From: Flavimaribacter sediminis
Lineage (GTDB): Bacteria; Pseudomonadota; Alphaproteobacteria; Rhizobiales; Rhizobiaceae
DNA length: 64,000 nucleotides
Assembly (NCBI RefSeq): GCF_019492055.1
Contig: NZ_JAICBX010000002.1
Location: 1,116,001-1,180,000 of the forward strand
Reading direction: 5' to 3'
The notes below the pieces were generated by a model, which worked only from the letters and a program-made list of their open reading frames with translations, had not been told where the DNA came from and did not search any database. Below, piece after piece: positions 9,555 through 18,195 of the stretch. A program made the position numbers and the translations under genes. Position 1 is the stretch's first letter, and each line of letters starts with the position of its first letter.

Positions 9555-9561
9555 AAGTCCA

Positions 9562-10173
9562 TTGCGCAAGCTTACCGAAAGAAAAATCGTCATTGCCAGC
9601 CACAACCAGGGCAAGGTGCGGGAATTGCGCGCGCTCATGGACCCGCTCGGCTATGAAGTGGCGACGGCCGCCGATCTCGACCTCGACGAGCCCGAGGAAA
9701 CCGGCGCCACATTTGAAGCCAATGCGGAGCTGAAGGCGCTCGCCGCCGCAAAAGTCGCCAACATGCCGGCTCTCGCAGATGATTCCGGTCTGTCTGTCGA
9801 CGCTCTAAACGGCGATCCCGGGATTTATTCGGCCCGCTGGGCGGGTCCTGACAAGGATTTCCGGCTGGCAATGAAGAAGGTGACGGACCGACTTTCCGGA
9901 CTCCCGCCAAAAAAACGCTCCGCCCGGTTTGTGTCGGTCATCTGCCTCGCCTGGCCTGACGGCCATACCGAGTTTTTCCGTGGCGAGGTGGAAGGCGTGC
10001 TGACGGAAAGTCCTGTCGGCGACGGCGGGTTCGGATACGACCCGATCTTTGTTCCGGAAGGGCATGCGCGTACTTTCGGCGAGATGGGCGCTGAGGAAAA
10101 GCAGGCGCTCTCGCACCGGACCCGGGCTTTCGCCAAGTTCGCAGACCAGTGTCTCGTTGAAGCCGGACCCTGA
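9562..10173 (+). CDS. rdgB: RdgB/HAM1 non-canonical purine NTP pyrophosphatase (XTP/dITPase)
   Basis: 203 residues from a TTG at 9562, which gives [18 protein letters not shown], the usual N-terminus of alphaproteobacterial RdgB. No ATG is available near this point. The enzyme hydrolyses dITP, XTP and ITP to monophosphates, protecting DNA from deaminated purines. Motifs: [46 protein letters not shown] and the terminal [10 protein letters not shown]. It is followed by hemW with a 2-bp gap. Confidence 0.94.
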   Translation: MRKLTERKIVIASHNQGKVRELRALMDPLGYEVATAADLDLDEPEETGATFEANAELKALAAAKVANMPALADDSGLSVDALNGDPGIYSARWAGPDKDFRLAMKKVTDRLSGLPPKKRSARFVSVICLAWPDGHTEFFRGEVEGVLTESPVGDGGFGYDPIFVPEGHARTFGEMGAEEKQALSHRTRAFAKFADQCLVEAGP

Positions 10174-10175
10174 CC

Positions 10176-11339
10176 GTGCCGCCCCATGATCCTGCCGATC
10201 CCGGATTCGGCGTCTATGTGCATTGGCCCTTTTGCGCAGCCAAATGCCCCTATTGCGATTTCAACTCCCATGTCCGACACGGCGGGGTCGACCAGGACCG
10301 TTACGTTATCGCTTTCGCGCGCGAAATCCGGCGCATGCTGGAACTGACAGGTCCACGCGCCGCGACCAGCGTGTTTTTCGGGGGCGGCACGCCGTCTCTC
10401 ATGGGACCGGCCACCGTTCAGGCGATTCTTGAACTCATCGACGCCGCCTGGCCGCTCCTCGAGGGGGCTGAAATTACCCTTGAAGCCAATCCGTCCAGCG
10501 TCGACGCAAAGAATTTTCGCGGATATCGCAACGCCGGCGTCAATCGCGTCTCGCTCGGCATTCAGGCGTTGAACGATCCGGACCTGCGGTCGCTCGGGCG
10601 GTTGCACGACGTCGCTGAGGCCCTGCGCGCGATCGAGCTTGCCAGGGAGCTGTTTCCCCGCATGTCCTTCGATCTTATTTACGCCCGACCCGGACAGACC
10701 GTGGAGGCATGGGAACGCGAACTCAATCAGGCGATGTCCTATGCGGTGGATCATCTGTCTCTGTACCAGCTTACCATCGAACGCGGCACACGTTTTTTCG
10801 ACCTGCACAAGGCCGGCAAGCTCGTCGTGCCTGACGGCGACCTTTCAGCGGAACTCTACGAAGCAACGCAGGAACTGACGGAGGCGCGCGGTCTGCCCGC
10901 CTACGAGATCTCCAACCATGCGCGACCTGGCGCGGAGAGCAGGCATAACCTGACCTATTGGCGCTACGGCGACTACGTCGGGCTTGGCGCGGGCGCGCAT
11001 GGCAGGATTTCGACGCAAGAAGGCAAGATCGCGACCTCCAATCATCGCCTTCCGGAAACCTGGCTTGAAGCGGTGATGAAGGACGGCGACGGCTTCGACG
11101 CGTTTGACCCGCTGGACGATCCGGCGCAAGCGGACGAACTGATGCTGATGGGCCTGCGTTTGAGAGAAGGCATGGATCTTGTGCGGTGGAGCAGCCTTTC
11201 AGGCCGCTCCATCGATCCCGGCACAGAAACCTTCCTGCAAAGCCACGGACTGATCGAGCGCGCCGGCAATGCGCGATTGCGCTGCACGCCGGCGGGCATG
11301 ATGGTGCTGGACGCGGTCGTCGCCGACCTTGCGATCTGA
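10176..11339 (+). CDS. hemW: HemW-type radical SAM protein (heme chaperone)
   Basis: 387 residues with a GTG start 2 bp after rdgB. The radical-SAM cluster is Cys-x3-Cys-x2-Cys (HWPFCAAKCPYCDFNSH, cysteines about 20, 24, 27). The residue after CPYCD is Phe rather than Cys, which marks HemW rather than the oxygen-independent coproporphyrinogen oxidase HemN. VFFGGGTPSLMGPATV and NRVSLGIQALNDPDLRSLGR (SAM-binding regions) and the C-terminal HemN_C domain (LMLMGLRLREGMDL) follow. HemW is thought to deliver heme to target proteins. It is convergent with the mobA-like gene. Confidence 0.93.
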   Translation: MPPHDPADPGFGVYVHWPFCAAKCPYCDFNSHVRHGGVDQDRYVIAFAREIRRMLELTGPRAATSVFFGGGTPSLMGPATVQAILELIDAAWPLLEGAEITLEANPSSVDAKNFRGYRNAGVNRVSLGIQALNDPDLRSLGRLHDVAEALRAIELARELFPRMSFDLIYARPGQTVEAWERELNQAMSYAVDHLSLYQLTIERGTRFFDLHKAGKLVVPDGDLSAELYEATQELTEARGLPAYEISNHARPGAESRHNLTYWRYGDYVGLGAGAHGRISTQEGKIATSNHRLPETWLEAVMKDGDGFDAFDPLDDPAQADELMLMGLRLREGMDLVRWSSLSGRSIDPGTETFLQSHGLIERAGNARLRCTPAGMMVLDAVVADLAI

Positions 11340-11352
11340 GGACGGTCCGCCT

Positions 11353-13314
11353 CTATAGCGCTGCGGATTCCTTGAGTTTTTCGGTCGCCGCCCGCTGATG
11401 TGCTTCGAGCATGAAGCCGTCGAAGAACGCGGCGAGGTCCGCGTGAGCTTCAAGCGGAAGCACATGCGCCACATACTGGTCCGGTCTGACCACGACCATG
11501 CAGCCATGATCGCGATTGACGCCGCGCATATCGAATATGTCGCCATGCGCAGGGTCCGGGCAGAACATCTTGGTATAATCGATGAGACCGTAGCGCCCTT
11601 TTTCGGGTTTCAGAAAGGCAGGTAAAGTTTCCAGCGCCAGGTCCTTGTGCCCCTGCTGGAATACCGCGCGGACGTCTATCACCGAATCGATATCGGCTTC
11701 CTCTGGAGTGTATTTGCACACTGGAGAATCCGGCGATCCCGAAAGGAACTTGCACAACGCCTCAATCGACGAACCGGCAGCCGCAGGATCATCAGAAGGC
11801 GCAAAGACATAGATGCGCCACCGGCCGTCAGCCGTGGCGGCGTGACCAAGCTCGATCGGCTTTGCGTCGGCCAGACGGATAACCGGAGCGGAATGCAACC
11901 GCATGCCGATCATCAACCCTTTCGCCAGGTGCTGATGGGCCGGTTCAGCGGAAATGACGGATTGGCGATAGCGCGTTGCGGTCCCCGCCGTGTAGCGACC
12001 ATGGCGTACAAAATAATCCTGAACATCGGCTGGCTCCACGCCGTCTGGATGGTCGGCGGATTTCAACGGCGCGCTCAGCATCCTGGCCCATTCCCGATCG
12101 AAATCGATCAGTTCCCCAGCGATCGCCTGACGTTCGGCCGAATAGCTGTGCAGCAAATCCGGCGGCGTCTGGCCCCGCAGAACCGCAGCGAGCTTCCAGC
12201 CGAGATTGAAGGCGTCCTGCATCGACACATTCATGCCCTGTCCGGCTTTTGGACTGTGCGTGTGGCAGGCGTCGCCGGCAATGAAGACTCGTGGCAGGCG
12301 CTCCGCCACCTTGTCCTCCGGCACATCATCGAACTTGTCGCACAGCCGCTGTCCGATCTCGTAGACCGACCACCACGCAACCTCTTTCACATCGAAACTG
12401 TATGGATTGAGAATGCGTTTCGCCGCCGCGACAAGGTGGTCGACGGTGATGTTGCGGTTCGCCACGCGCTCGTTTTCACTGAGTTTGTCGAGCTCCACAT
12501 AGACGCGGACCAGATAGTCGCCTTCCCGCGGTATCAGCACGATGCTGCCCTCGTCGGTCGACTGAATGAGCGACTTGCGACGGATATCCGGGAAATCCGT
12601 CACTGCAAGGACGTCCATTACGCCCCACGCCTGATTCGCCGAATCGCCGCGCAGTTCGCGACCCAGAAGCCGGCGAACCGCGCTGCGGGCGCCGTCGCAC
12701 CCGACGACATAGCGCGCGCTGACGGTTTCCGTTTCGCCTTCGTGACCCTGATCGACCCTTTCGAAACGCGCGGTGACCGGAGAGCCTTCCCCGTCCCCGA
12801 TTTGCATGTCGGTCAATCGACGAGAATAATACGGCGCCATCCGGGATGGTGATCCGCGCATGGTCTCGAGATAGAAATCATGCACCCGGGCCTGATTGAG
12901 AATGACGTGGGGGAACTCGGAAAGGCCATCTTCCACATCCTGAACTCTTCCATGTCGTGTGATTGAATCCGGCCGGGCGTCGTCAGGTCTCCAGAAGGTT
13001 GTCTCGTTGACCCAGTAGGCTTCCTTCAAAACTTTTTCGCAGAATCCAAAAGCGTGGAACATCTCCATCGTGCGACAAGCAATGCCGTCCGCCTGGCCCA
13101 GTTCGAGCGGGCCGGGTTTCTGATCAACGATCATCGTTTTTATGTCCGGAAAGGCCGACAGCTGCGTCGCCAGGGTAAGGCCGGCCGGGCCGCAACCGAC
13201 AATCAGGACGTCGACCGCCTCGGGCGGTCTTTCCCTGGAAAAGGCCGGATGCGTCGTCGAAGCCTCGGAGATCGCCGGATCTCCAGTTCTGAATCCGTTG
13301 AGATGAAATTGCAT
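11353..13314 (-). CDS. mobA: FAD-dependent aromatic hydroxylase, MobA-like (3-hydroxybenzoate 4-monooxygenase family)
   Basis: 653 residues from the ATG at 13314, which has GGAGG 8 bp upstream; GTG at 13320 is too close to that site. The fold is the PheA/TfdB class: FAD-binding VLIVGCGPAGLTLATQL (about residue 38), YVVGCDGARSAVRRLLG (DG motif), and VFIAGDACHTHSPKAGQGM (GD motif). A C-terminal thioredoxin-like domain ending in GCMVVVRPDQYVAHVLPL is also present. The opening MQFHLNGFRTGDP resembles MobA of Comamonas as I recall it, and the divergent MarR gene repeats the mobA-mobR layout. The substrate (3-hydroxybenzoate versus another phenol) is inferred; no other aromatic-degradation genes are adjacent. 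Confidence 0.78.
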   Translation of the reverse strand: MQFHLNGFRTGDPAISEASTTHPAFSRERPPEAVDVLIVGCGPAGLTLATQLSAFPDIKTMIVDQKPGPLELGQADGIACRTMEMFHAFGFCEKVLKEAYWVNETTFWRPDDARPDSITRHGRVQDVEDGLSEFPHVILNQARVHDFYLETMRGSPSRMAPYYSRRLTDMQIGDGEGSPVTARFERVDQGHEGETETVSARYVVGCDGARSAVRRLLGRELRGDSANQAWGVMDVLAVTDFPDIRRKSLIQSTDEGSIVLIPREGDYLVRVYVELDKLSENERVANRNITVDHLVAAAKRILNPYSFDVKEVAWWSVYEIGQRLCDKFDDVPEDKVAERLPRVFIAGDACHTHSPKAGQGMNVSMQDAFNLGWKLAAVLRGQTPPDLLHSYSAERQAIAGELIDFDREWARMLSAPLKSADHPDGVEPADVQDYFVRHGRYTAGTATRYRQSVISAEPAHQHLAKGLMIGMRLHSAPVIRLADAKPIELGHAATADGRWRIYVFAPSDDPAAAGSSIEALCKFLSGSPDSPVCKYTPEEADIDSVIDVRAVFQQGHKDLALETLPAFLKPEKGRYGLIDYTKMFCPDPAHGDIFDMRGVNRDHGCMVVVRPDQYVAHVLPLEAHADLAAFFDGFMLEAHQRAATEKLKESAAL

Positions 13315-13366
13315 CAACACGCCCTCCTCATCACGCCCGGCGGCAAATCCGGGCTCGCGTTTTCTA

Positions 13367-13401
13367 TTGATCAGTATACTGATTATCAGTATACTTGTAA
13401 A
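13367..13401. promoter_or_regulatory. Overlapping divergent promoters over twin palindromes between mobA-like and mobR-like genes
   Basis: Plus strand: TTGATC (13367-13372), 17 bp, TATACT (13390-13395), reading toward the MarR gene. Minus strand: TTTACA (13396-13401), 17 bp, TATACT (13373-13378), reading toward the hydroxylase. Both are near-consensus sigma-70 promoters with overlapping, opposed elements. Superimposed are ATCAGTATACTGAT (13370-13383, perfect palindrome) and ATCAGTATACTTGT (13385-13398, imperfect copy), centres 15 bp apart. These are the obvious operators for the MarR regulator; binding would cover all four promoter elements. Confidence 0.8.
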
Positions 13402-13427
13402 CCATGATCGATCACAAGGAAACAGGC

Positions 13428-13889
13428 ATGGACAGCTATGATGTAATGCCGGGTCATCTGGTGCGCAGGTTGCAGCAGGCCGCGGTAGCGATCTTCCAGG
13501 CCGAGGTTGCGCGCGCGGGATATGATATGACGCCTGTCCAGTATGCGGCGCTGACCGCGGTCCGGGTCAATCCGGGCATCGATCAGGCGACGCTCGCCGG
13601 ACTGATCGCCTATGATCGGACGACGATTACCGGCGTCGTCGATCGGCTGACCCAGAAAGGCTTCCTGACGAGGGAGCCGAGCGAGACGGACCGGCGCGCC
13701 CGCATACTGCAAGTCACAGAACGCGGCCACACGGCGCTTCGAGAGATCCAGCCTGCGGTGGAGCAAGCCCAGCGCATCATGCTGAGAGGTCTGGACGAAA
13801 CTGAATCCCAGGAATTCATGCGCCTGCTCGCAAAGACCGTAGGCGCCGTCAACGAACTCAGCCGCGCGCCGCTCAAGGCGACCAGATAG
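13428..13889 (+). CDS. mobR: MarR-family transcriptional regulator (MobR-like)
   Basis: 153 residues from the ATG at 13428, preceded by AAGGAAACAGGC; an in-frame ATG at 13404 has no Shine-Dalgarno and lies almost at the predicted transcription start. It has MarR winged-helix features: PVQYAALTAVRVNPGIDQATLAGLI, the recognition region YDRTTITGVVDRLTQKGFLTREPS, then the wing with ETDRRARILQVTERG. It is divergent from the hydroxylase gene and faces twin palindromes, so autoregulated repression of both genes, relieved by an aromatic ligand, is the likely mode. MobR of Comamonas testosteroni works this way with 3-hydroxybenzoate; its application here is inference. Confidence 0.87.
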   Translation: MDSYDVMPGHLVRRLQQAAVAIFQAEVARAGYDMTPVQYAALTAVRVNPGIDQATLAGLIAYDRTTITGVVDRLTQKGFLTREPSETDRRARILQVTERGHTALREIQPAVEQAQRIMLRGLDETESQEFMRLLAKTVGAVNELSRAPLKATR

Positions 13890-14090
13890 ATTCTTCCTCC
13901 AGAACCTGCCTTGTCAGGATCGTCTGACGCATCGTCGCGTTGCGTGACCGGGCGGGAACTGCGCTGTGCTCATGACACGATCGTTGGCGCCGTCACGGTT
14001 CCATCAATTGCTCCTCGGCCCTTACCGAACGCCCAGGAAACGCTATAAATACATCAAACAGGTGTTCACAACCTGAAAGCGGGGGATTTT

Positions 14091-14486
14091 ATGGATATCA
14101 GCAAAGCGGGCGCCCGCCCTTCCAGACCGGGCCCTGAAGAGTGGTTTACGGGACGAGTTCGGATCGATCCGTTGTTCGAAGCGCCGTCACCGGCGCGCGT
14201 CGCCGGAGCCAGCGTGACGTTCGAACCCGGAGCCCGAACCGCCTGGCACACGCATCCGCTGGGGCAGACGCTGGTGGTCACTGCCGGGTTTGGACTTGCG
14301 CAACGCGAGGGCGGACCAATTGAGGAACTACGGCCCGGCGATGTGGTTTGGTTTGCGCCGGGTGAAAAACACTGGCATGGCGCCTCGCCTTCGACGGCGA
14401 TGACCCATATTGCGATACAGGAAATGCAGGACGGGAAGGCTGTCGATTGGATGGAACACGTCTCAGCGGAACAGTATCCAGCCTGA
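14091..14486 (+). CDS. Cupin-domain protein
   Basis: 131 residues, a single cupin barrel. Motif 1 is [20 protein letters not shown] (two His, Gln) and motif 2 is [19 protein letters not shown] (His), giving a plausible 3-His/Gln metal site. The pattern resembles the small cupins annotated near carboxymuconolactone decarboxylases or as mandelonitrile-lyase-like; no enzymatic role can be assigned. GGGGGA lies 4 bp before the ATG. Its stop overlaps the NUDIX gene start (TGATG), so the two are coupled. Confidence 0.82.
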   Translation: MDISKAGARPSRPGPEEWFTGRVRIDPLFEAPSPARVAGASVTFEPGARTAWHTHPLGQTLVVTAGFGLAQREGGPIEELRPGDVVWFAPGEKHWHGASPSTAMTHIAIQEMQDGKAVDWMEHVSAEQYPA

Positions 14487-14971
14487 TGGTCCTTTCAAAC
14501 ATCCTCGACTTGCTGACTGGCCGGGCATTCTCTCTGCCACCGCGCATTCAGTTCGCCGCTTTACCCTATCGCATAAGGAAAAAAACCGTCGAGTACCTGC
14601 TTGTGACCAGCCGCGACACAGGTCGCTGGATTATACCCAAGGGCTGGCCGCTGAGCGGAGGAGATGTCGCAGAGACTGTGATGACGGAAGCCTGGGAAGA
14701 GGCCGGCATCTATGGAAAATTGCATGGCGAACCCGCCGGAGAATACAGTTATGACAAAAGAATGGAGAACCATTCGGTCAGGTGCCGCGTCGTTTTCTAT
14801 CCCGTTCTGGTGACGAAACTTGCGAAGGATTTTCCAGAGCGAAACGAGCGCCAGAGGGAGTGGTTAGGCGCCGTCGAAGCGGCAAACCGCATCCAGGAAC
14901 CCGATTTGCGCGAACTGTTCGAGGGCGGGAGACTCGATGCGTTGATCAAACGGATCGAGCACGAGGAATAG
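14486..14971 (+). CDS. NUDIX hydrolase
   Basis: 161 residues from the ATG at 14486, which shares a base with the cupin TGA. The NUDIX helix is GGDVAETVMTEAWEEAGI: the glutamates that bind metal (EAWEEAG) are intact, while the usual Arg of the REUXEEXGU motif is Thr-Glu. This is seen in the diphosphoinositol-polyphosphate-phosphohydrolase-like bacterial subgroup. RWIIPKGWPL precedes the box, also as in that subgroup. Likely hydrolyses a nucleoside diphosphate-X or polyphosphate compound; the true substrate is unknown. It follows the cupin and precedes the phosphate transporter by about 180 bp. Confidence 0.85.
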   Translation: MVLSNILDLLTGRAFSLPPRIQFAALPYRIRKKTVEYLLVTSRDTGRWIIPKGWPLSGGDVAETVMTEAWEEAGIYGKLHGEPAGEYSYDKRMENHSVRCRVVFYPVLVTKLAKDFPERNERQREWLGAVEAANRIQEPDLRELFEGGRLDALIKRIEHEE

Positions 14972-15020
14972 GCCATTTATTGCAGATGCGCCGCCGCTGA
15001 CTCGCAACAAACCTCAGGGT

Positions 15021-15034
15021 CGCCCGAAAGGGCG
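15021..15034 (+). other. Small GNRA-loop hairpin upstream of the phosphate transporter
   Basis: CGCCC-GAAA-GGGCG forms a 5-bp stem with a GAAA tetraloop in the gap between the NUDIX and pit genes. No T-run follows, so it is not a clear terminator. It could be part of the pit 5' leader. Confidence 0.35.
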
Positions 15035-15149
15035 CGGGGCATTGGCTTCGCAAACTTATCCTCAGAAAAGAAGGCCGCAAATTTGAACATATATTTGAGA
15101 CTACCGGCAAAAACTGCATAGGTGTTTCCGAAATTCGGGGGGCGAAACA

Positions 15150-16715
15150 ATAAGAACCAAACATCCAGCGCTGAAAAAGAGCACGCTCGACAAGGATCTC
15201 GACAAGTTCGTTCATCTCGAAGAGGCGACCGGATTCCTGTCGCGGGGCTTCGTGCTTCCGGGTTTGGGGTTTCTGTTCATAGTGCTGTCGGGCGTGGTCG
15301 CCGCCATATCCGTGACCGGCGAGCCGCGCGCGGCGTTTATCGTCGCCGCCACTGCGATCGGCGCCTACATGGCTCTCAATATCGGCGCCAACGACGTCGC
15401 CAACAATGTCGGCCCGGCCGTTGGGTCGCGCGCCATGTCCATCACGACTGCGCTGCTGATCGCGGCCGTTTTCGAATCGGCCGGCGCGTTGATTGCCGGC
15501 GGAGACGTGGTTTCCACGATCTCCAAGGGCATCATCGATCCACAAACGGTTTCCGATCCGAGTGTGTTCATTCTTGCGATGATGGCGGCGCTCATGTCGT
15601 CCGCCCTTTGGATCAACCTGGCGACCTGGCTTGGCGCGCCGGTGTCGACCACGCATGCAATCGTCGGCGGCGTCATGGGCGCCGGGATCGCTGCATCCGG
15701 CTTCGGAGCCGTCGAATGGCCGATACTCGGCGGCATTGCGGCAAGCTGGGTGATTTCTCCGGTTCTGGGCGGGGTCATCGCCGCAGCTTTCCTTGCGTTC
15801 ATCAAGACCTTTATCGTCTATCGCCAGGACAAGATCGCCGCGGCCCGGCTCTGGGTGCCTATTCTGATCGCCGTCATGACGGGCGCCTTCTCGGCCTATC
15901 TCGCCATGAAAGGCGTGAAGAAGATCATACATCTTTCGCCGCTGCTCATATTGCTGATCGGCGTCGCCGGTTGCGCGCTCGGCTATGTCGCGGCAAAACC
16001 CTACATTCAGCGCAAGTCTGCGAGCCTTCCAAACCGCAATCAGTCCTTGCGGCGCCTCTTCCAGCTTCCGTTGATCATTTCGGCTGCGCTTCTGTCGTTC
16101 GCCCATGGCGCCAATGACGTGGCCAACGCCATCGGTCCACTGGCGGCCATCGTCCATGTCGCCGAATTCGGCGCAGTGACGGCCAATGTAGGCATTCCGA
16201 TCTGGGTCATGATGATTGGCGGGCTCGGCATCTCCTTCGGTCTTGTTGTCTTCGGCGCGAAATTAATCCGGATGGTTGGAAAGCAGATCACCAAACTCAA
16301 TCCGATGCGCGCCTATTGCGTTGCGCTGTCGGCGGCCATCACGGTCATTATCGCGTCCGCTCTTGGGCTGCCCGTCTCATCGACTCACATCGCAGTCGGC
16401 GCTGTCTTTGGCGTCGGCTTCTTCCGCGAATGGTACACCGCCAACTCCAGGCGCCGCGCCGACTACATGGCGCGCAAGGGTCATGGCCAACATCGCAACA
16501 AGACCGCAAAACCCCTGAAATCAAGCGACTATGCTTATACAGGGGACATGTTCGTGGCGGATGGCGCAGCTGTGGCAGGAAATCCGGAAGCAACGCGGCG
16601 CAAGCTCGTCCGCCGTCAGCATTTCATCAGCATCGTCGCGGCATGGATCGTCACCGTGCCGGCGGCGACGCTGCTGTCGGCCCTGATCTTCCTGGCAATG
16701 CAGTCGCTGGGTTGA
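15150..16715 (+). CDS. pit: PiT-family inorganic phosphate transporter (start codon abnormal)
   Basis: The two PiT repeats are clear: GANDVANNVGPAVGS and HGANDVANAIGPLA, each followed by a conserved helix with PVS(T/S)TH. About 10-12 membrane helices surround a cytoplasmic basic loop. The first ordinary start, GTG 15252, has no Shine-Dalgarno and cuts into a conserved-looking charged N-terminus (TLDKDLDKFVHLEEAT). The frame stays open back to a TGA at 15096, yet contains no ATG, GTG or TTG before 15252. An ATA at 15150 sits 7 nt after GGGGGG (15137-15142), and I take it as the provisional start (521 residues). The family assignment is certain; the start is not. Confidence 0.88.
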   Translation: MRTKHPALKKSTLDKDLDKFVHLEEATGFLSRGFVLPGLGFLFIVLSGVVAAISVTGEPRAAFIVAATAIGAYMALNIGANDVANNVGPAVGSRAMSITTALLIAAVFESAGALIAGGDVVSTISKGIIDPQTVSDPSVFILAMMAALMSSALWINLATWLGAPVSTTHAIVGGVMGAGIAASGFGAVEWPILGGIAASWVISPVLGGVIAAAFLAFIKTFIVYRQDKIAAARLWVPILIAVMTGAFSAYLAMKGVKKIIHLSPLLILLIGVAGCALGYVAAKPYIQRKSASLPNRNQSLRRLFQLPLIISAALLSFAHGANDVANAIGPLAAIVHVAEFGAVTANVGIPIWVMMIGGLGISFGLVVFGAKLIRMVGKQITKLNPMRAYCVALSAAITVIIASALGLPVSSTHIAVGAVFGVGFFREWYTANSRRRADYMARKGHGQHRNKTAKPLKSSDYAYTGDMFVADGAAVAGNPEATRRKLVRRQHFISIVAAWIVTVPAATLLSALIFLAMQSLG

Positions 16716-16724
16716 CCGGAATGG

Positions 16725-17360
16725 TCAGTGGGCGGCGGACATGTCGCCCAGAATTTCCTTCGAAGCCACGGTCGAATTCGCATTGAGGCGGTAGACCATC
16801 GGCACGCCTGTGGCGAGATTGAGCCCGGTGATCTCGTCCCGGCCCATCCTGTCCAGAACCATGACCAGCGAGCGCAGCGAGTTGCCGTGCGCGGCGACCA
16901 GGACCTTCTGTCCGGACAGGACGCGCGGCAGAATCTCGGTCATGTAATAGGGCCACACGCGCGCGCCAGTGTCCTTGAGACTTTCTCCGCCAGGCGGCGG
17001 CACATCGTAGGAGCGGCGCCAGATATGCACCTGTTCCTCGCCCCATTTCTCCCTGGCGTCATCCTTGTTCAGTCCAGCCAGATCGCCATAGTCGCGTTCG
17101 TTCAGCGCTTCGTCATGAATGGTCTCAAGGTCCGGCTGGTCGATCAGGTCAAGAATGATCTGGCAGGTGCGCTCGGCGCGCAGGAGGACAGAGGTAAAGG
17201 CGATGTCGAACTGAATGCCATATTCCTTGAGGGCGCGCGCGCCCTCTTCCGCCTCCGTTACACCCTTCTCGGTAAGGTCGGGATTCTTCCAGCCTGTAAA
17301 CAGATTCTTGAGGTTCCATTCGCTCTGGCCGTGGCGGACGAGCACAAGGGTGCCGGACAT
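16725..17360 (-). CDS. gpmA: 2,3-bisphosphoglycerate-dependent phosphoglycerate mutase
   Basis: 211 residues from the ATG at 17360; an upstream in-frame start would overlap dapB. It interconverts 3- and 2-phosphoglycerate in glycolysis and gluconeogenesis. [12 protein letters not shown] holds the phospho-accepting His, [12 protein letters not shown] the conserved Glu, and [15 protein letters not shown] the second catalytic His. The short form (about 206-211 residues) is usual in rhizobia. Last gene of glk - ABC exporter - dapB - gpmA, 16 bp after dapB, and convergent with pit (9 bp gap). Confidence 0.95.
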   Translation of the reverse strand: MSGTLVLVRHGQSEWNLKNLFTGWKNPDLTEKGVTEAEEGARALKEYGIQFDIAFTSVLLRAERTCQIILDLIDQPDLETIHDEALNERDYGDLAGLNKDDAREKWGEEQVHIWRRSYDVPPPGGESLKDTGARVWPYYMTEILPRVLSGQKVLVAAHGNSLRSLVMVLDRMGRDEITGLNLATGVPMVYRLNANSTVASKEILGDMSAAH

Positions 17361-17376
17361 GGAAATAACCTTTCGA

Positions 17377-18195
17377 TCAGTTTTCGGATAAGCCCAGGAC
17401 GTCAATCATGGAATAGAGCCCCGGCTCGCGGTTGCGCGCCCACAGCGCCGCCTTGACCGCGCCGCGGGCAAAAATTGAACGGTCCGTCGCCTTGTGCGAA
17501 AGTTCCACCAATTCGCCTTCCCCAGCGAGCATCACCGTATGTTCGCCGACAACCGAACCGCCCCGCAGCGTCGCAAAGCCAATCGACCCGGCAGGGCGCG
17601 GCCCGGTATGACCGTCGCGCACCCGGATCGATGCCGCGTCGAGGTCAATGTCACGCCCTTCCGCAGCGGCTTGGCCGAGAAGCAGCGCCGTACCAGACGG
17701 CGCATCCACCTTGTGGCGGTGGTGCATTTCGACGATTTCGATGTCCCAATCCTGAGGATCCAGAGCCTTGGCGGCCTGGCGTACAAGCACGGACAGCAGA
17801 TTGACGCCAAGACTCATATTGCCTGACTTGACGATGATTGCCTTTTCGGCGGCTTTGCGAATTTTCTCCTCATGCGCAGCGTCGCAACCGGTTGTCCCGA
17901 TAATGTGAACCAACCCGTATTGGGCGGCGAGGCCGGCGTTCGCAACGCTGACATCCGGCGCGGTGAAGTCGACCAACCCGTCTGACACGGCCATCGCCGC
18001 CTCAAAATCATCCGTGAAGGCGACGCCGATCTCTCCGAGTTGAGCCTGAACCCCGGCGTCTCTTCCAAGAATATCCGATCCGCTTCGCTCGATAGCCGCC
18101 GAGACCACGACGCCGTCCATCGAGGCGATCGCACGGATGAGCGCTTGTCCCATCCGGCCGGCGGCGCCCGCGACAGCGAGCCTCATATCGCTCAT
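17377..18195 (-). CDS. dapB: 4-hydroxy-tetrahydrodipicolinate reductase
   Basis: 272 residues. An N-terminal Rossmann fold ([16 protein letters not shown]) and the DapB signature [16 protein letters not shown], containing the catalytic His and Lys, are present, with [11 protein letters not shown] before it. The enzyme makes tetrahydrodipicolinate for lysine and meso-diaminopimelate, linking it to peptidoglycan. Its ATG overlaps the stop of the ABC exporter gene by 4 bp (ATGA), so translation is coupled. A second ATG at 18186 is possible. Confidence 0.96.
   Translation of the reverse strand: MSDMRLAVAGAAGRMGQALIRAIASMDGVVVSAAIERSGSDILGRDAGVQAQLGEIGVAFTDDFEAAMAVSDGLVDFTAPDVSVANAGLAAQYGLVHIIGTTGCDAAHEEKIRKAAEKAIIVKSGNMSLGVNLLSVLVRQAAKALDPQDWDIEIVEMHHRHKVDAPSGTALLLGQAAAEGRDIDLDAASIRVRDGHTGPRPAGSIGFATLRGGSVVGEHTVMLAGEGELVELSHKATDRSIFARGAVKAALWARNREPGLYSMIDVLGLSEN

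Noticed and set aside
11647-12852. 401-codon plus-strand frame opposite the mobA-like gene
   Set aside because: Antisense shadow; the hydroxylase frame has the FAD motifs in the right order.
14946-16157. 403-codon minus-strand frame opposite the pit gene
   Set aside because: His/Arg/Gly-rich shadow of a membrane protein gene, with no domain.
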